Shown here: positions 30,591 to 40,506 of the stretch, piece after piece
Position numbering within the stretch: position 1 is the stretch's first letter
Layout of the letters: every line of letters starts with the position of its first letter
Origin: Arsenophonus sp052171895
GTDB taxonomy: Bacteria > Pseudomonadota > Gammaproteobacteria > Enterobacterales > Enterobacteriaceae
Reading direction: 5' to 3'
Assembly: GCA_052171895.1 (NCBI GenBank)
Contig: JBQMRN010000005.1
Location: 62,001 to 126,000, forward strand
Length of the DNA: 64,000 nucleotides
Translations under genes and position numbers: made by a program
The notes under the pieces: generated by a model
The model's input: only the letters and a program-made list of their open reading frames with translations
Database searches by the model: none
What the model was told of the DNA's origin: nothing

Positions 30591-31189
30591 TTTCTACCAA
30601 CAACCTTTGCTAATATAGCCCAATAGCTTTAGCCATTGCTAAAGCTGTTCCTGATGGCGCATCGACTTTATAGCTGTGATGAGCTTTAATAATCTCAATA
30701 TCACTATATTTTCGCCTATCACTTTTGCTGCTTTTCCTAATAACTACAAGACCAAATTAACACAAACACTAAATTTGCTGCTATTACCACCCCATAGAGA
30801 TAGATAGTTTTCACTGCGTCTTCAATCGACTTCTGTTTATTTTTATTAAAACCTCTAGTATCAATAATTATTATTTTAGCATATTTTTTACAAACTCTGA
30901 AGGTAATATTGCGTACATTTCGTGACGAGTAAAATCGATAAAAATATCAAATTTATCTAAAATATTAATTAACTAGTCACTAATTATAACATTTAAACAA
31001 CCAATCTAACTAATTCATCGCTATCATAGTACCTTACTGTGCTTGAGCTTTTTTCTAATAGTGCCTCCTAAAACAACGCCATCCTATTGTGAAACTGCTT
31101 TAATTAATTCATATCCCCTTCTCCACCCGGTCAGCCATTCAGATTACTACTACCAACGAGATGGCAATACGAATATCTGAATTAATCAT
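30591..31189 (-). pseudogene. dapB: 4-hydroxy-tetrahydrodipicolinate reductase pseudogene
   Basis: Decayed dapB, of the lysine/diaminopimelate pathway. Minus strand: MINSDIRIAI at the start with the GAGGRMG nucleotide loop destroyed, NLVLLGKAAKVIGENIVI near 30740, then IKAHH.[17 protein letters not shown] near 30640-30680, the highly conserved DapB catalytic block ([20 protein letters not shown]). Stops and frameshifts throughout, and the C-terminal third is cut off at the IS1595 relic. Its place next to ispH is that of enterics once rihC is gone. Confidence 0.88.
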
Positions 31190-31368
31190 GTTTTTCTCTC
31201 TTGATTTAAGCAGATTAAACATCCTAAGTTCGACAAGCTTAACATTCATCCTAACCTAATGCTGGCAACAACCCTTAGTAAGTAAAAAACCATTAAAGTT
31301 AGTTTAATTAGAAGATAAATTTCTACGCTAAAAAATTAATTTAATAAAATACCAAAATAGGTATAAAA

Positions 31369-32319
31369 TTATATTTGCTTAATTTCAACACGTAGCTCTT
31401 TTGGTACTTCAAAAACAATATTTTCTTCATGACCAGCAACTTCGATCATTTCACTGGCACCTAAAACCTTTAAGCATTCAATAACCTGACAAACAAGAAT
31501 ATCTGGTGAAGAAGCGCTAGCAGTAATACCAATAATCTTCATATTTTTCAGCCAATATTCTTGAATATCAGCAGCAGAGTCAATCAAGTAAGCCGGTTTA
31601 CCTGCTCTTTGTACTAATTCAGCAAGACGATTGGAATTAGAAGAATTTTTAGATCCAACAACTAGTACAATGTCAGCTTTATTAGCCAATTCACGCGTTG
31701 CTTCCTGACGATTGATTGTTGCATAACAGATATCATCTTTACGTGGCCCAAGAATATTTGGAAAACGAGTATTTAGGGCGTCAATAACATGAGCGGTATC
31801 ATCAACCGATAGGGTAGTCTGGGTCATAAAACAAAGGTTATTTTCATCTTTTACTTGTAACGTCCAGACATCTTTAGGCGCTTCAACCAAATACATACCG
31901 CCTGCCGGGTTATTATATTGTCCCATTGTGCCTTCTACTTCAGGATGCCCAACATGACCAATTAAAATCGCCTCTTTACCTTTACGGCTGGCACGCGCAA
32001 CTTCCATATGTACTTTAGTTACCAACGGACAAGTTGCATCGAATAACATTGTTAGATGACGTTTCTTAGCTTCCTGTCGTATTGCTTGAGAAACACCATG
32101 AGCCGAAAAGATCAAAATAGCACCATCAGGGACTTCAGAAATTTGTTCAATAAAAATTACACCGCATTGACGTAAATTGTCAACCACATAACGATTGTGC
32201 ACGACTTCATGACGAACATAAACTGGTGTACCATAAAGCCACAATGCGCGATCAACAATACTAATTGCTCGATCAACACCTGCACAAAAACCTCGAGGAT
32301 TAGCCAGCAATATTTGCAT
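31369..32319 (-). CDS. ispH: 4-hydroxy-3-methylbut-2-enyl diphosphate reductase
   Basis: Last enzyme of the MEP isoprenoid pathway, making IPP and DMAPP with an iron-sulfur cluster; 316 residues, normal length. The three cluster cysteines are kept in GFCAGV (12), DATCPLV (~97) and DICYAT (~198). MQILLANPRGFCAGVDRAIS at the start, HEVVHN, and VGSKNSSNSNRL near 225 are typical. TASASSPDILV replaces the usual TAGAS.PDILV, a mild change. Intact. It is the promoter-distal gene of ribF-ileS-lspA-(fkpB)-ispH, and translation now starts right after the dead fkpB (2-base gap). Confidence 0.98.
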   Translation of the reverse strand: MQILLANPRGFCAGVDRAISIVDRALWLYGTPVYVRHEVVHNRYVVDNLRQCGVIFIEQISEVPDGAILIFSAHGVSQAIRQEAKKRHLTMLFDATCPLVTKVHMEVARASRKGKEAILIGHVGHPEVEGTMGQYNNPAGGMYLVEAPKDVWTLQVKDENNLCFMTQTTLSVDDTAHVIDALNTRFPNILGPRKDDICYATINRQEATRELANKADIVLVVGSKNSSNSNRLAELVQRAGKPAYLIDSAADIQEYWLKNMKIIGITASASSPDILVCQVIECLKVLGASEMIEVAGHEENIVFEVPKELRVEIKQI

Positions 32320-32320
32320 C

Positions 32321-32770
32321 TTATCCCTCCCATTTCAGATCAATTCCTAACACTTTAATATTAAAATAATTTTCTAAGCCCCTAACAGATAATTAAAATC
32401 AACGGTGATAGACTTCTTCCGTTACCGCAGTTATAATGCCTGGCATTTCACTACCATTTATCGTGGTAAATAATATGATGGCAGAGACTTCAGGCATCAT
32501 ACCCCAAAACCTGAATAAATTCTTTTGGCATAAAGTATTGGATAATATCTAGGTTTTATTTACAAAATAATATCATCTCCGCCTATAGTAGGCGTCTTTT
32601 TTACCAACACTAAAACCAATTAATTGTTTTCTAGTGCTAGCGAGAGGTTTTTATCGCTAATAAAAATGCTGGTTTATCCTGATCATAGGTTGAATCACCA
32701 ATTTAACTTCTCAAGTTTTATCGTGAAATGCACCAAACATGGCACTATCTGCTTGTAGTAAGGTTAACAT
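32321..32770 (-). pseudogene. fkpB: FKBP-type peptidyl-prolyl isomerase pseudogene
   Basis: Decayed fkpB (slpA), a small ribosome-associated prolyl isomerase. Minus-strand pieces: VHF.IKLE-like near 32710, YDQDKPAFLL near 32680, IQYFMPKEFI near 32520, PEVSAIILFTTINGSEMPGI near 32450, TVDFNYLLGA near 32400 and a tail VLGIDLKWEG with stop at 32321-32323. Several frameshifts and stops. It fills the usual slot between lspA and ispH. Confidence 0.9.
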
Positions 32771-32840
32771 GACAATAAAAAGCTATTGTTAAAAATAACT
32801 TAACCTGTTATCAATGTTATCAATGTAAACAAAGAATAAA

Positions 32841-33341
32841 CTAAGATCCATTCGTTTTTTTTTCTGTATTGATGAAGCTATCAAGAATGATGAGTACCGC
32901 ACCACTACAAATCGCCATATCAGCAATATTAAATGTTGGCCAATGCCAGTTACCAACATAAAAATCAATAAAATCAACTACAAAACCATGGACTAAGCGG
33001 TCACACAAATTCCCTAACGCTCCACCAATAACTAATGCGTAAGTAATATTACTCAATTTTTTTTTCACGCTTTGACGATACATTATTACGATAAGCACTA
33101 CACAAATAATAATCGCGACAAAGGCAAAAAACCAACGCTGCCATCCTCCTTTATCAGCTAAAAAACTAAATGCTGCGCCAAGATTTTGAGCATAAGCAAA
33201 ATTGAAATAAGGCATTAACGGTATTGATTCATATAATTGAAAATTATTTAAAATGAGTTGCTTACTACCAAGATCAATGATTAATATCAAAACCGTTAAC
33301 CATAACCAGTATAAGCCAGTAAAGCAGATAGGATTTTTCAT
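32841..33341 (-). CDS. lspA: lipoprotein signal peptidase (signal peptidase II)
   Basis: Inner-membrane aspartyl protease that removes signal peptides from diacylated prolipoproteins. 166 residues with four membrane helices. The catalytic aspartates are visible in GNLCDRL (~124) and FNIADMAI (~143), and the conserved NLGAAFSFLAD block is near residue 54. The start ATG overlaps the ileS stop by one base (TAATG), so translation is coupled. Intact. Works upstream of LolA in lipoprotein maturation. Confidence 0.97.
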   Translation of the reverse strand: MKNPICFTGLYWLWLTVLILIIDLGSKQLILNNFQLYESIPLMPYFNFAYAQNLGAAFSFLADKGGWQRWFFAFVAIIICVVLIVIMYRQSVKKKLSNITYALVIGGALGNLCDRLVHGFVVDFIDFYVGNWHWPTFNIADMAICSGAVLIILDSFINTEKKTNGS

Positions 33342-36166
33342 TAGACAAATTTACGTATTTCACCGTTTCCGGCTATATTAGTAACACAGCGACCGCACAA
33401 TTCTAGATACTGCTCCTCCTCCTGACCAATATCCGTTGCATAGTGCCAACAACGTGGACATTTATCACCTTCCATCTGCTGGAAAGCAATTTTCAATCCA
33501 CTCAGTTTACTATTCTGTGCCTGAACTGGAGCTTGGGTAATATTAATTACTTTAGCCTGTGAAGTTAAGAATACAAAACGTAACTCATTACCTAAACGAT
33601 TAAGTATTTCAGCAAATTCTGTATCGGCATATAAAATCACTGCAGCCTCCAACGAGCTACGGATAAGCTTGTCTGCACGAGCTTGTTCAAGAATGTTATT
33701 AACCTCACTACGGATAATTAATAACTTATTCCAAAATTCATCATTAAGCGTTTCATTAACATCCAAGCCAAACAAGGCAGCATAATATTCCTCAGTAAAG
33801 ACATATTTAGCATGTTTACCAGGCAATTGCTGCCAAATTTCATCAGCCGTGAAAGAAAGGATTGGCGCAATCCAACGTACTAATGCCTCTATGATATGGA
33901 ATAAGGCCGTCTGGGAACTACGACGCGCCAAACTATCACTTTTTAGCGTATATTGACGATCTTTTATAAGTTCTAAATAGAAAGAACCCATTTCAACTGA
34001 ACAAAACTGCATTAACCGCTGAACTACTGCATGAAAATCATAATTAGCATAATGCATAATGATTTCTGATTGTGCGACTTTAGCCCGCCCTACTGCCCAG
34101 CGATCTAATAACACCATTTGTTCTGGTTTAACTTGATGTAAGGCAGGATCAAAACCGTTTAAATTGGCTAATAAGAAACGTGCTGTATTACGAATACGCC
34201 GATAGCTATCGGCAGAACGTTTTAAAATTTCATTTGAAACAGTAATTTCACTTGTGTAATCGGTTGAAGCAACCCATAACCGTAGAATATCAGCACCTAA
34301 ATCATTCATCACGTCTTGTGGACTAATGATATTACCAAATGATTTTGACATTTTACGGCCTTGTCCATCAACAGTAAAACCGTGGGTTAATACTTCTCGA
34401 TAAGGTGCTTTTCCTTTCATCGCAGTTGACAGCATTAAAGACGACATAAACCAACCACGATGCTGATCTAAGCCTTCCAAATATAAATCAGCAGAATAAC
34501 CTTTAAATTCAGGACGAACATCGACAACGGCATAATGAGTAGAACCAGAATCAAACCAGACATCAAGGGTATCGAGGACTTTAACATAATCAGCTGCATC
34601 ACTCCCTAATAGAGTTACGGGATCAAGATCCCACCATGCCTGGATACCTGCTTTTTCAATATGTTTAGCGACTTTTTCAATCAATTCTAACGTATGCGGA
34701 TGTAATTCTTCTGTTTGCTTATGCACAAATAATGCCATCGGTATACCCCAGGTGCGCTGACGAGATATACACCAATCTTGACGATTTCCAACCATAGATT
34801 CAATCTGACCTTGCCCCCAATCTGGGATCCATTCAACACCCTTAATCTCTTTTAGAGATTGTTCACGTAAACCATTTTTTTCCATACTCACAAACCACTG
34901 AGGTGTCGTACGAAAAATAACTGGTGTTTTATGCCGCCAGCAACAAGGATAACTATGCTGTAATATTTCTTTATGCAGCAGTGCCAATTTTTCCGCTAAA
35001 AGTTCGATAATTAACTGATTTGCTTTAAATACAAAAACACCATCTAAATTAGGATAAGTATTAGGTAAATAACAACCATTGTGACCGACTGGATTAGCTA
35101 CTTCAAGTTTATATTTTTTGCCAACAATATAATCATCTATGCCATGGCCTGGTGCGGTATGTACAAACCCAGTACCCGTGTCTAAAGTAACGTGATCACC
35201 TAAAATAATAGGCACATCGAAGTTCATAAATGGGTGATGAAAATGCAGTAATTCCAATTCAGAACCTTTACATTGAGCTAAAATTTTCCACTCTGTTGCT
35301 GCTGTAATACGATCCATTACTGCTTCAACCAGTGATTTTGCCAAAATCAAACATTCATCATTATTGACTTTAACTATTTGATATTCAAAATCAGAGTTAA
35401 CCGCAATTGCACGGTTTGCAGGTAACGTCCAAGGTGTTGTCGTCCAGATCACAGCTGAAACCGGCAAAGCTAACGATTTTATGCCAAATTTACTATAAAC
35501 AGCGTTAGCATCCACAGCGCTAAAGCGTAAATCAATGGAAGGTGATGATTTATCATAATATTCAACTTCCGCTTCCGCTAAGGAAGAACCACAAGCAGTA
35601 CACCAATAAACCGGTTTAGCGCCTTTTATTAAATGCCCATTTTCAATCACTTTGCCTAACGCACGAATAATATTCGCTTCAGTATTAAAATCCATAGTTA
35701 AATAAGGTTGTTCCCAATCACCAAGCACACCCATTCTGATAAAATCAGCTTTCTGAGCTTTAATTTGTTCTTTTGCATATTTACGACATTCTTGACGAAA
35801 AACGGCTGCAAAAACCTTATCTCCGGGTTTACTACCTGTAATCTGTTCAACATTATGTTCAATTGGTAAACCATGACAATCCCAACCAGGAATATATGGC
35901 GAATCAAACCCGGCCAGTCCTTTAGATTTAATGATAATATCTTTAAGAATTTTATTAACTGAGTGACCAATATGAAGACTACCGTTCGCATAAGGAGGAC
36001 CATCATGGAGTATAAACATCTGTTTACCTATTTTGGCCTGGCGAATAGCTTGGTATAAACCTTCTTTATACCAACGGGCTAACATTTGTGGTTCTCGTTT
36101 AGCGAGGTCAGCACGCATAGGGAACCCTGTTTTCGGTAAATTCAGAGTATTTTTATAGTCACTCAT
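33341..36166 (-). CDS. ileS: isoleucyl-tRNA synthetase
   Basis: Class I synthetase charging tRNA-Ile, 941 residues (E. coli 938). The HIGH motif is in PPYANGSLHIGH (~57-68), the CP1 editing domain follows (TTPWTLPANRAIAV), the KMSKS motif is in GRKMSKSFGN (~600), and a C-terminal zinc-binding domain carries CPRCWH and LCGRCV. Fully open. Lies 38 bases downstream of ribF and overlaps lspA by one base. No visible defect. Confidence 0.99.
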   Translation of the reverse strand: MSDYKNTLNLPKTGFPMRADLAKREPQMLARWYKEGLYQAIRQAKIGKQMFILHDGPPYANGSLHIGHSVNKILKDIIIKSKGLAGFDSPYIPGWDCHGLPIEHNVEQITGSKPGDKVFAAVFRQECRKYAKEQIKAQKADFIRMGVLGDWEQPYLTMDFNTEANIIRALGKVIENGHLIKGAKPVYWCTACGSSLAEAEVEYYDKSSPSIDLRFSAVDANAVYSKFGIKSLALPVSAVIWTTTPWTLPANRAIAVNSDFEYQIVKVNNDECLILAKSLVEAVMDRITAATEWKILAQCKGSELELLHFHHPFMNFDVPIILGDHVTLDTGTGFVHTAPGHGIDDYIVGKKYKLEVANPVGHNGCYLPNTYPNLDGVFVFKANQLIIELLAEKLALLHKEILQHSYPCCWRHKTPVIFRTTPQWFVSMEKNGLREQSLKEIKGVEWIPDWGQGQIESMVGNRQDWCISRQRTWGIPMALFVHKQTEELHPHTLELIEKVAKHIEKAGIQAWWDLDPVTLLGSDAADYVKVLDTLDVWFDSGSTHYAVVDVRPEFKGYSADLYLEGLDQHRGWFMSSLMLSTAMKGKAPYREVLTHGFTVDGQGRKMSKSFGNIISPQDVMNDLGADILRLWVASTDYTSEITVSNEILKRSADSYRRIRNTARFLLANLNGFDPALHQVKPEQMVLLDRWAVGRAKVAQSEIIMHYANYDFHAVVQRLMQFCSVEMGSFYLELIKDRQYTLKSDSLARRSSQTALFHIIEALVRWIAPILSFTADEIWQQLPGKHAKYVFTEEYYAALFGLDVNETLNDEFWNKLLIIRSEVNNILEQARADKLIRSSLEAAVILYADTEFAEILNRLGNELRFVFLTSQAKVINITQAPVQAQNSKLSGLKIAFQQMEGDKCPRCWHYATDIGQEEEQYLELCGRCVTNIAGNGEIRKFV

Positions 36167-36204
36167 TTAAATTCTCAATTTCAATTTTCAGCTAAATATC
36201 TTAT

Positions 36205-37137
36205 TTATGACGACTGGAAGAATTGTCTTGCAGCCATTATATCCTTAGCAATTTGCTGTCTTAATTCATCAACAGAAGCAAATCGCTGCTCATTACGCAA
36301 TTTTTTACGCAATACAACATCAATATAACGCCCATATATATCCATACGCACATCTATTAAATGAACTTCAATTTGCTTATCTACCCCATTCACTGTTGGC
36401 CGTGTGCCAATATTTGCCACTGCCTGCAATGGGTGATTGGCTAAACCATATACTTCTACCACATAAACACCTTTAAGAGGAATAACTAAACATTTAAATG
36501 ATATATTTGCAGTTGGGAAACCGATCACGCTACCAAGCTGGCGACCATACACCACTCGACCACTTAATCGGTAAGGATGTCCCATAAGATTCTCAGCAAG
36601 GATAAGATTATCACTTAATAGTGCTTGCCTGACAGCGGTACTACTAACTCGCTGTCCAGCGTTACAAAAACTTTTAGTATTGGCCACTTCAAAACCATAT
36701 TGTTCTCCTGCTTCACTGAGATATTTAAAATCACCCTGTCTATCTTTAGCAAAGCGAAAATCATCACCAATTGCTAAAAATTTAATCCCCAATTTTTCTA
36801 CCAGCAATTGTGAAACAAAAGCTTGCGGTGTCAATGAAGCAAATGTGGGATTAAATTTAATACAGAGTAAATAATCGATATCATATTCAGTAAAGTAGTT
36901 TATTTTATCCCGAAAAGGCATTAAACGTGCTGGTGCATTTTTGCCCAAAAAAAATTCTAATGCTTGTGGTTCAAAAATCATGAGCATCGTTGGTACTCCT
37001 CCGAGACGCTGACTCTGTTGTTTTAAATGTTTTAATAATGCATGATGTCCTCGATGAACAGCATCAAAATTACCAATAGTTAACACACAACCATGATGAT
37101 GTGCGCGTATATTATGTATACCACGTACTAACTTCAT
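36205..37137 (-). CDS. ribF: bifunctional riboflavin kinase/FAD synthetase
   Basis: Makes FMN from riboflavin and then FAD. 310 residues. The N-terminal FMN adenylyltransferase domain has the nucleotidyltransferase motif GNFDAVHRGHHALL (~22-35). The C-terminal riboflavin kinase domain begins near residue 185 with GRQLGSVIGFPTANI, followed by GVYVV and IGTRPTV. Intact. First gene of the ribF-ileS-lspA-(fkpB)-ispH operon and divergent from rpsT, as in enterics. Confidence 0.98.
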   Translation of the reverse strand: MKLVRGIHNIRAHHHGCVLTIGNFDAVHRGHHALLKHLKQQSQRLGGVPTMLMIFEPQALEFFLGKNAPARLMPFRDKINYFTEYDIDYLLCIKFNPTFASLTPQAFVSQLLVEKLGIKFLAIGDDFRFAKDRQGDFKYLSEAGEQYGFEVANTKSFCNAGQRVSSTAVRQALLSDNLILAENLMGHPYRLSGRVVYGRQLGSVIGFPTANISFKCLVIPLKGVYVVEVYGLANHPLQAVANIGTRPTVNGVDKQIEVHLIDVRMDIYGRYIDVVLRKKLRNEQRFASVDELRQQIAKDIMAARQFFQSS

Positions 37138-37497
37138 AATCGGCTCAATATATTAAAAATTATTGGATTATACCGCTTATACTACTTTGATGGTTAAGTC
37201 ACTATTTGATTAATTTTTATAACAAAGATAATAAATGGTTCTTTGTAAGTAACACACAAATACTTAATCTAATCACTTTTCTATAATTTCATCCTACTTT
37301 TCTTTTCACATTTAAAACTGTATTATCACTCAGTAAACTGATAAAATTTCTAATCATCACAACAGATCTGATCTTATTGTTGTACACGATGCTTATTTAC
37401 ATAAATTTATACAAATTCATTGATAAATGAAGGCTAAAAAGGGATATTCCTCAGCTTTTATATTGTCATTGATAGAAAAATATTTGGGAGTTGGACC
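37138..37497. other. divergent promoter region, ribF / rpsT
   Basis: About 360 AT-rich bases between divergently read ribF and rpsT. No gene remnant is seen. It must hold the promoters of both units. A run including GGGAGTTGGACC immediately before 37498 serves as the rpsT ribosome site. Exact -35/-10 boxes are not assigned. Confidence 0.5.
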
Positions 37498-37758
37498 TTG
37501 GCTAATATCAAATCAGCTAAGAAACGTGCCATACAATCAGAGAAACGCCGGCAGCATAATGCTAGTCGTGGTTCTATGGTGCGTACTTTTATTAAAAAAG
37601 TTTATGTCGCTATTGCCACTGGTGATAAAGAAGCAGCACAAAAAGCATTTAACAACATGCAACCTATTGTTGATCGCTATGCTAGCAAAGGCTTGATCTA
37701 CAAAAACAAAGCTGCACGTCATAAAGCAAATTTAGTGGCACAAATCAAATCAATGTAA
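37498..37758 (+). CDS. rpsT: 30S ribosomal protein S20
   Basis: 86-residue S20 binding 16S rRNA: MANIKSAKKRAIQSEKRRQH at the start, SMVRTFIKKVY, and KNKAARHKANLVAQI at the end. The start codon is TTG, with GGAG 9 bases upstream. E. coli rpsT also uses UUG and the weak start takes part in autogenous control, so it is conserved rather than an error. A terminator follows directly. Confidence 0.98.
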   Translation: MANIKSAKKRAIQSEKRRQHNASRGSMVRTFIKKVYVAIATGDKEAAQKAFNNMQPIVDRYASKGLIYKNKAARHKANLVAQIKSM

Positions 37759-37775
37759 TTTATTTTGATTTTGCT

Positions 37776-37800
37776 AAAAACCAGCTTTAGCTGGTTTTTA
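37776..37800 (+). terminator. Rho-independent terminator of rpsT
   Basis: AAAAACCAGC-TTTA-GCTGGTTTTT, 18 bases after the rpsT stop. Flanking A and T runs make it potentially two-way, so it could also stop transcripts from the nhaR side. Confidence 0.9.
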
Positions 37801-37819
37801 TTACTATTAAAAATAGCTA

Positions 37820-38746
37820 TTATTGTTTATATAAAGTTTTATCAAAGAAGCCAGAAAAATCTTTTTACAGACATGTTGCACTTCTGAAAGCTAGATTATT
37901 TTTGCTGAAAATAATCTAATATTCTTCTTTTACTTTATCCATATATCCATATAACCAATTTCAACAAGTTCATTATCTAAAAATCTCACTTGCATATAGT
38001 AGCAACGGCGCGATAAATATTCCATTATGATATATGCCAAATGCTTTCAGCAACACTGCGCTACATCATCAAACTCACCTAGAATTACTACCTATAAATT
38101 ATTTTTAGATCCAAAAAAACGAATAAGGACCGAACATACGTCTCCAACGCGACTTAGAATAAAAATAAACACCGTTATTCTAAACATACTTGGAAAAGAT
38201 TTCTCCAATATTGGTTTGTGATAAAAAACTAACCTCACCCTACCCAAGCGTAAAGAAAAAGAACCATTCTTCTTGAGAGGAATTAACCGGCAATCAGAAT
38301 CAGTTAAGATCATCTATAATTTATATTGATTTAATTACTCCCAAAAAAGCTCCTGTGTCGATTCAATTCAAAACAGCGTAATAGAGATCTATTCATAATC
38401 AATAATACTAGTTTCAAGAACGCGGCGTTATCAACCGTTTAGATAACGCCTCAGCAGCAAAAAACAACAAATTTATTTCATAACTAGAATTAACAATATC
38501 TAGCATTTCTTGATTTAGCACAAACATTTTATCAGGATAATAAAAAAACTAGTTGCCCTAGTTCTGACGGAAGCACCAATTGCCTCTTCCTTTAAATAAT
38601 TTACCATTCAAACGTTTTCTAATGCCTTGATCTAACCTGTTATTGTCTAAGGTGCTAAATAAAGTTCTTCATCAGCGCCAAACTACCAATCCATTTTTAC
38701 AAATATCCAAGAAGTAATAGAGATGATTAAAATTGAAATACGACAT
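37820..38746 (-). pseudogene. nhaR: LysR-type regulator NhaR pseudogene
   Basis: Decayed NhaR, the sodium-responsive activator of nhaA. Minus-strand pieces: MSYFNFNHLYYF at the start, degraded helix-turn-helix, PDKMFVLNQEMLDIVN near 38500, AEALSKRLI, a degraded C..FE region, a GEFDD remnant, LKAFG.YHNGIFIAPLLLYA near 38020, and VKEEY near 37920, ending at a stop at 37820-37822. Stops and frameshifts are numerous. Position between rpsT and nhaA matches enterics. Confidence 0.9.
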
Positions 38747-38929
38747 TCTCATATCTGATTCTTTTTGTAGCATTGATAACTATTTATATAGCTTATTTTC
38801 TTTATATAGATATAGCTTATTTTCTTTAGCTAAAGAAATACTTGCATTACAAATAAAAAATATCGTATCTCGAGCATAAAAATACTATTATTTTTATGTT
38901 TTTATAACTTAAAATTAACTTTATCTTGC

Positions 38930-40117
38930 CTAATTAACAGTTTTAGTGCTAATTGCCTTTTTTGGTAAAACACTATTCAATAATAATAATCCTAAGATCG
39001 CCGATAGCGTAGAACCGATAAGGATTCCAAACCGTGCATAAGTACTAAAATTATCTAAACTTTCAAATGCTAAATTAGCAATAAAAATCGACATGCTAAA
39101 ACCAATACCGCAGAGTACTGAAACAGCAAATATCTGCTTAAGGTTAATTTTGGCAGGTAATTTTGCAACGCCTAATTTTAACGCTAGCCAACTAAACAGA
39201 AAAATACCTGTTGGTTTACCAATTAATAAACCTAATGCAACACCGATCGGTAAAGCACTGGCAAGATTAGTTAGAGTAACACCATTAAGTTGTATACCTG
39301 CATTAGCAAAGGCAAATAATGGCAAAATTAAATAAGCAACCCAAGGATGCAAAAGATCTTCTAATTGTTCAGAGGGTGAATTATTTTGTCCCCCTTTAAG
39401 TGGTATCAAAAAGCCCACAATGACACCTGCTAGTGTTGCATAGACACCTGATTTTAAAATACAAATCCATAAGATGATGCCAACAACCAAATAAGCAGAT
39501 ATATTTTCAACTTTACACCAATTCATCCATATTAATAGCAATAGAGAAAGCATAGCTAACCCTAGTGCCATGATAGAAACAGATTTGGTATAAAAAAAAG
39601 CAACAATGATAATCACGCCCAGATCATCAATAATTGCCAACGCAAGTAGAAATACTTTTAACTCTGTTAGTACACGCTTACCTAATAGCGCCATAATACC
39701 CAGTGCAAATGCAATATCTGTCGCTGCAGGGATCGCCCAACCCTGCCTGGCGATTTCATTATTTGCATTAAAAAACAGATATACCAAAGCAGGTAATAGC
39801 ATACCACCTACAGCAGCCACAGCAGGAAAAATTACTTTATCGCGACCTGCTAATAAGCCTTCTATCAGTTCTCGTTTAACTTCCAGGCCAACAAGCAAAA
39901 AGAAAATGGCCATTAAACCATCGTTGATCCACCATAAAAATGGTTTATCAAAATTTAATGCGCTGATTTTAAGAGTAATGGGAATATTAAGAAATTCCTG
40001 ATAAATACCTTGCAATAGGCTAGTATTAGCCATAATCAAAGCTAAAATAGCAGCAATAATTAACAGCACACCACTTGCTGCCTCTAACTTTAAGAACTGT
40101 CGTACAATTGCTGTCAT
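38930..40117 (-). CDS. nhaA: sodium/proton antiporter NhaA
   Basis: Inner-membrane exchanger (two protons in, one sodium out), 395 residues with about 12 helices. The essential aspartates are present: ATDIAFALG (Asp133 equivalent) and AIIDDLGVI (Asp163/164). Also LLVGLEVKRE, LHPWVAYLILPLFAFANAG and GIGFSMSIFI. In the loop where E. coli has KEKHGRSP, taken as carrying the pH-sensing His225, this protein has KGGQNNSP, so the His is replaced by Gln. The ORF is open. Its activator nhaR next door is dead, so expression is now constitutive or otherwise controlled (inference). Confidence 0.96.
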   Translation of the reverse strand: MTAIVRQFLKLEAASGVLLIIAAILALIMANTSLLQGIYQEFLNIPITLKISALNFDKPFLWWINDGLMAIFFLLVGLEVKRELIEGLLAGRDKVIFPAVAAVGGMLLPALVYLFFNANNEIARQGWAIPAATDIAFALGIMALLGKRVLTELKVFLLALAIIDDLGVIIIVAFFYTKSVSIMALGLAMLSLLLLIWMNWCKVENISAYLVVGIILWICILKSGVYATLAGVIVGFLIPLKGGQNNSPSEQLEDLLHPWVAYLILPLFAFANAGIQLNGVTLTNLASALPIGVALGLLIGKPTGIFLFSWLALKLGVAKLPAKINLKQIFAVSVLCGIGFSMSIFIANLAFESLDNFSTYARFGILIGSTLSAILGLLLLNSVLPKKAISTKTVN

Positions 40118-40506
40118 TACTATAACCTCAGTGTTAATTAACTCAATTAATTTTACGCTAATACATGCAATTCAGAAAATTATTTTTAGCGAAAATAATT
40201 TATATATACCGAAGAAAGGAGCCCGTCACTAACTATATAGACGCTATTTTCTGATTAGCTGTTTAAAGTTCGGTTAATTTTAAAAAACACTTAGTTATCT
40301 TGATGTTAAAAAAAGCAGGTAATAAAAACTAGATAAGTCTAATTTTAATAAAAGTCCATGATATTATAAATAACTGAGCGGTTTTTAGCTTAATTTTCCC
40401 AAAAAATTAGCTTGCTCTCTTGTTGCAGTTTGGGTTGAAATCGTTTCTCAGGTTCTTGCCTTTCTTTGACTTCTGCATACTTTTATCAAAAATGAAGCTT
40501 CCATTT
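40118..40506. other. nhaA upstream region, no gene seen
   Basis: AT-rich spacer between nhaA and IS256 copy G. Presumably carries the nhaA promoter and former NhaR sites. No coding remnant recognised. Confidence 0.5.

Noticed and set aside
38092..38313. 73-codon minus-strand frame near rpsT.
   Set aside because: It is a fragment of the nhaR pseudogene.
38788..38828. Short direct repeat (ATAGCTTATTTTCTTTA twice) and a similar 24-base duplication near 59093-59150.
   Set aside because: Two-copy, AT-rich, adjacent slippage duplications with no evident function.
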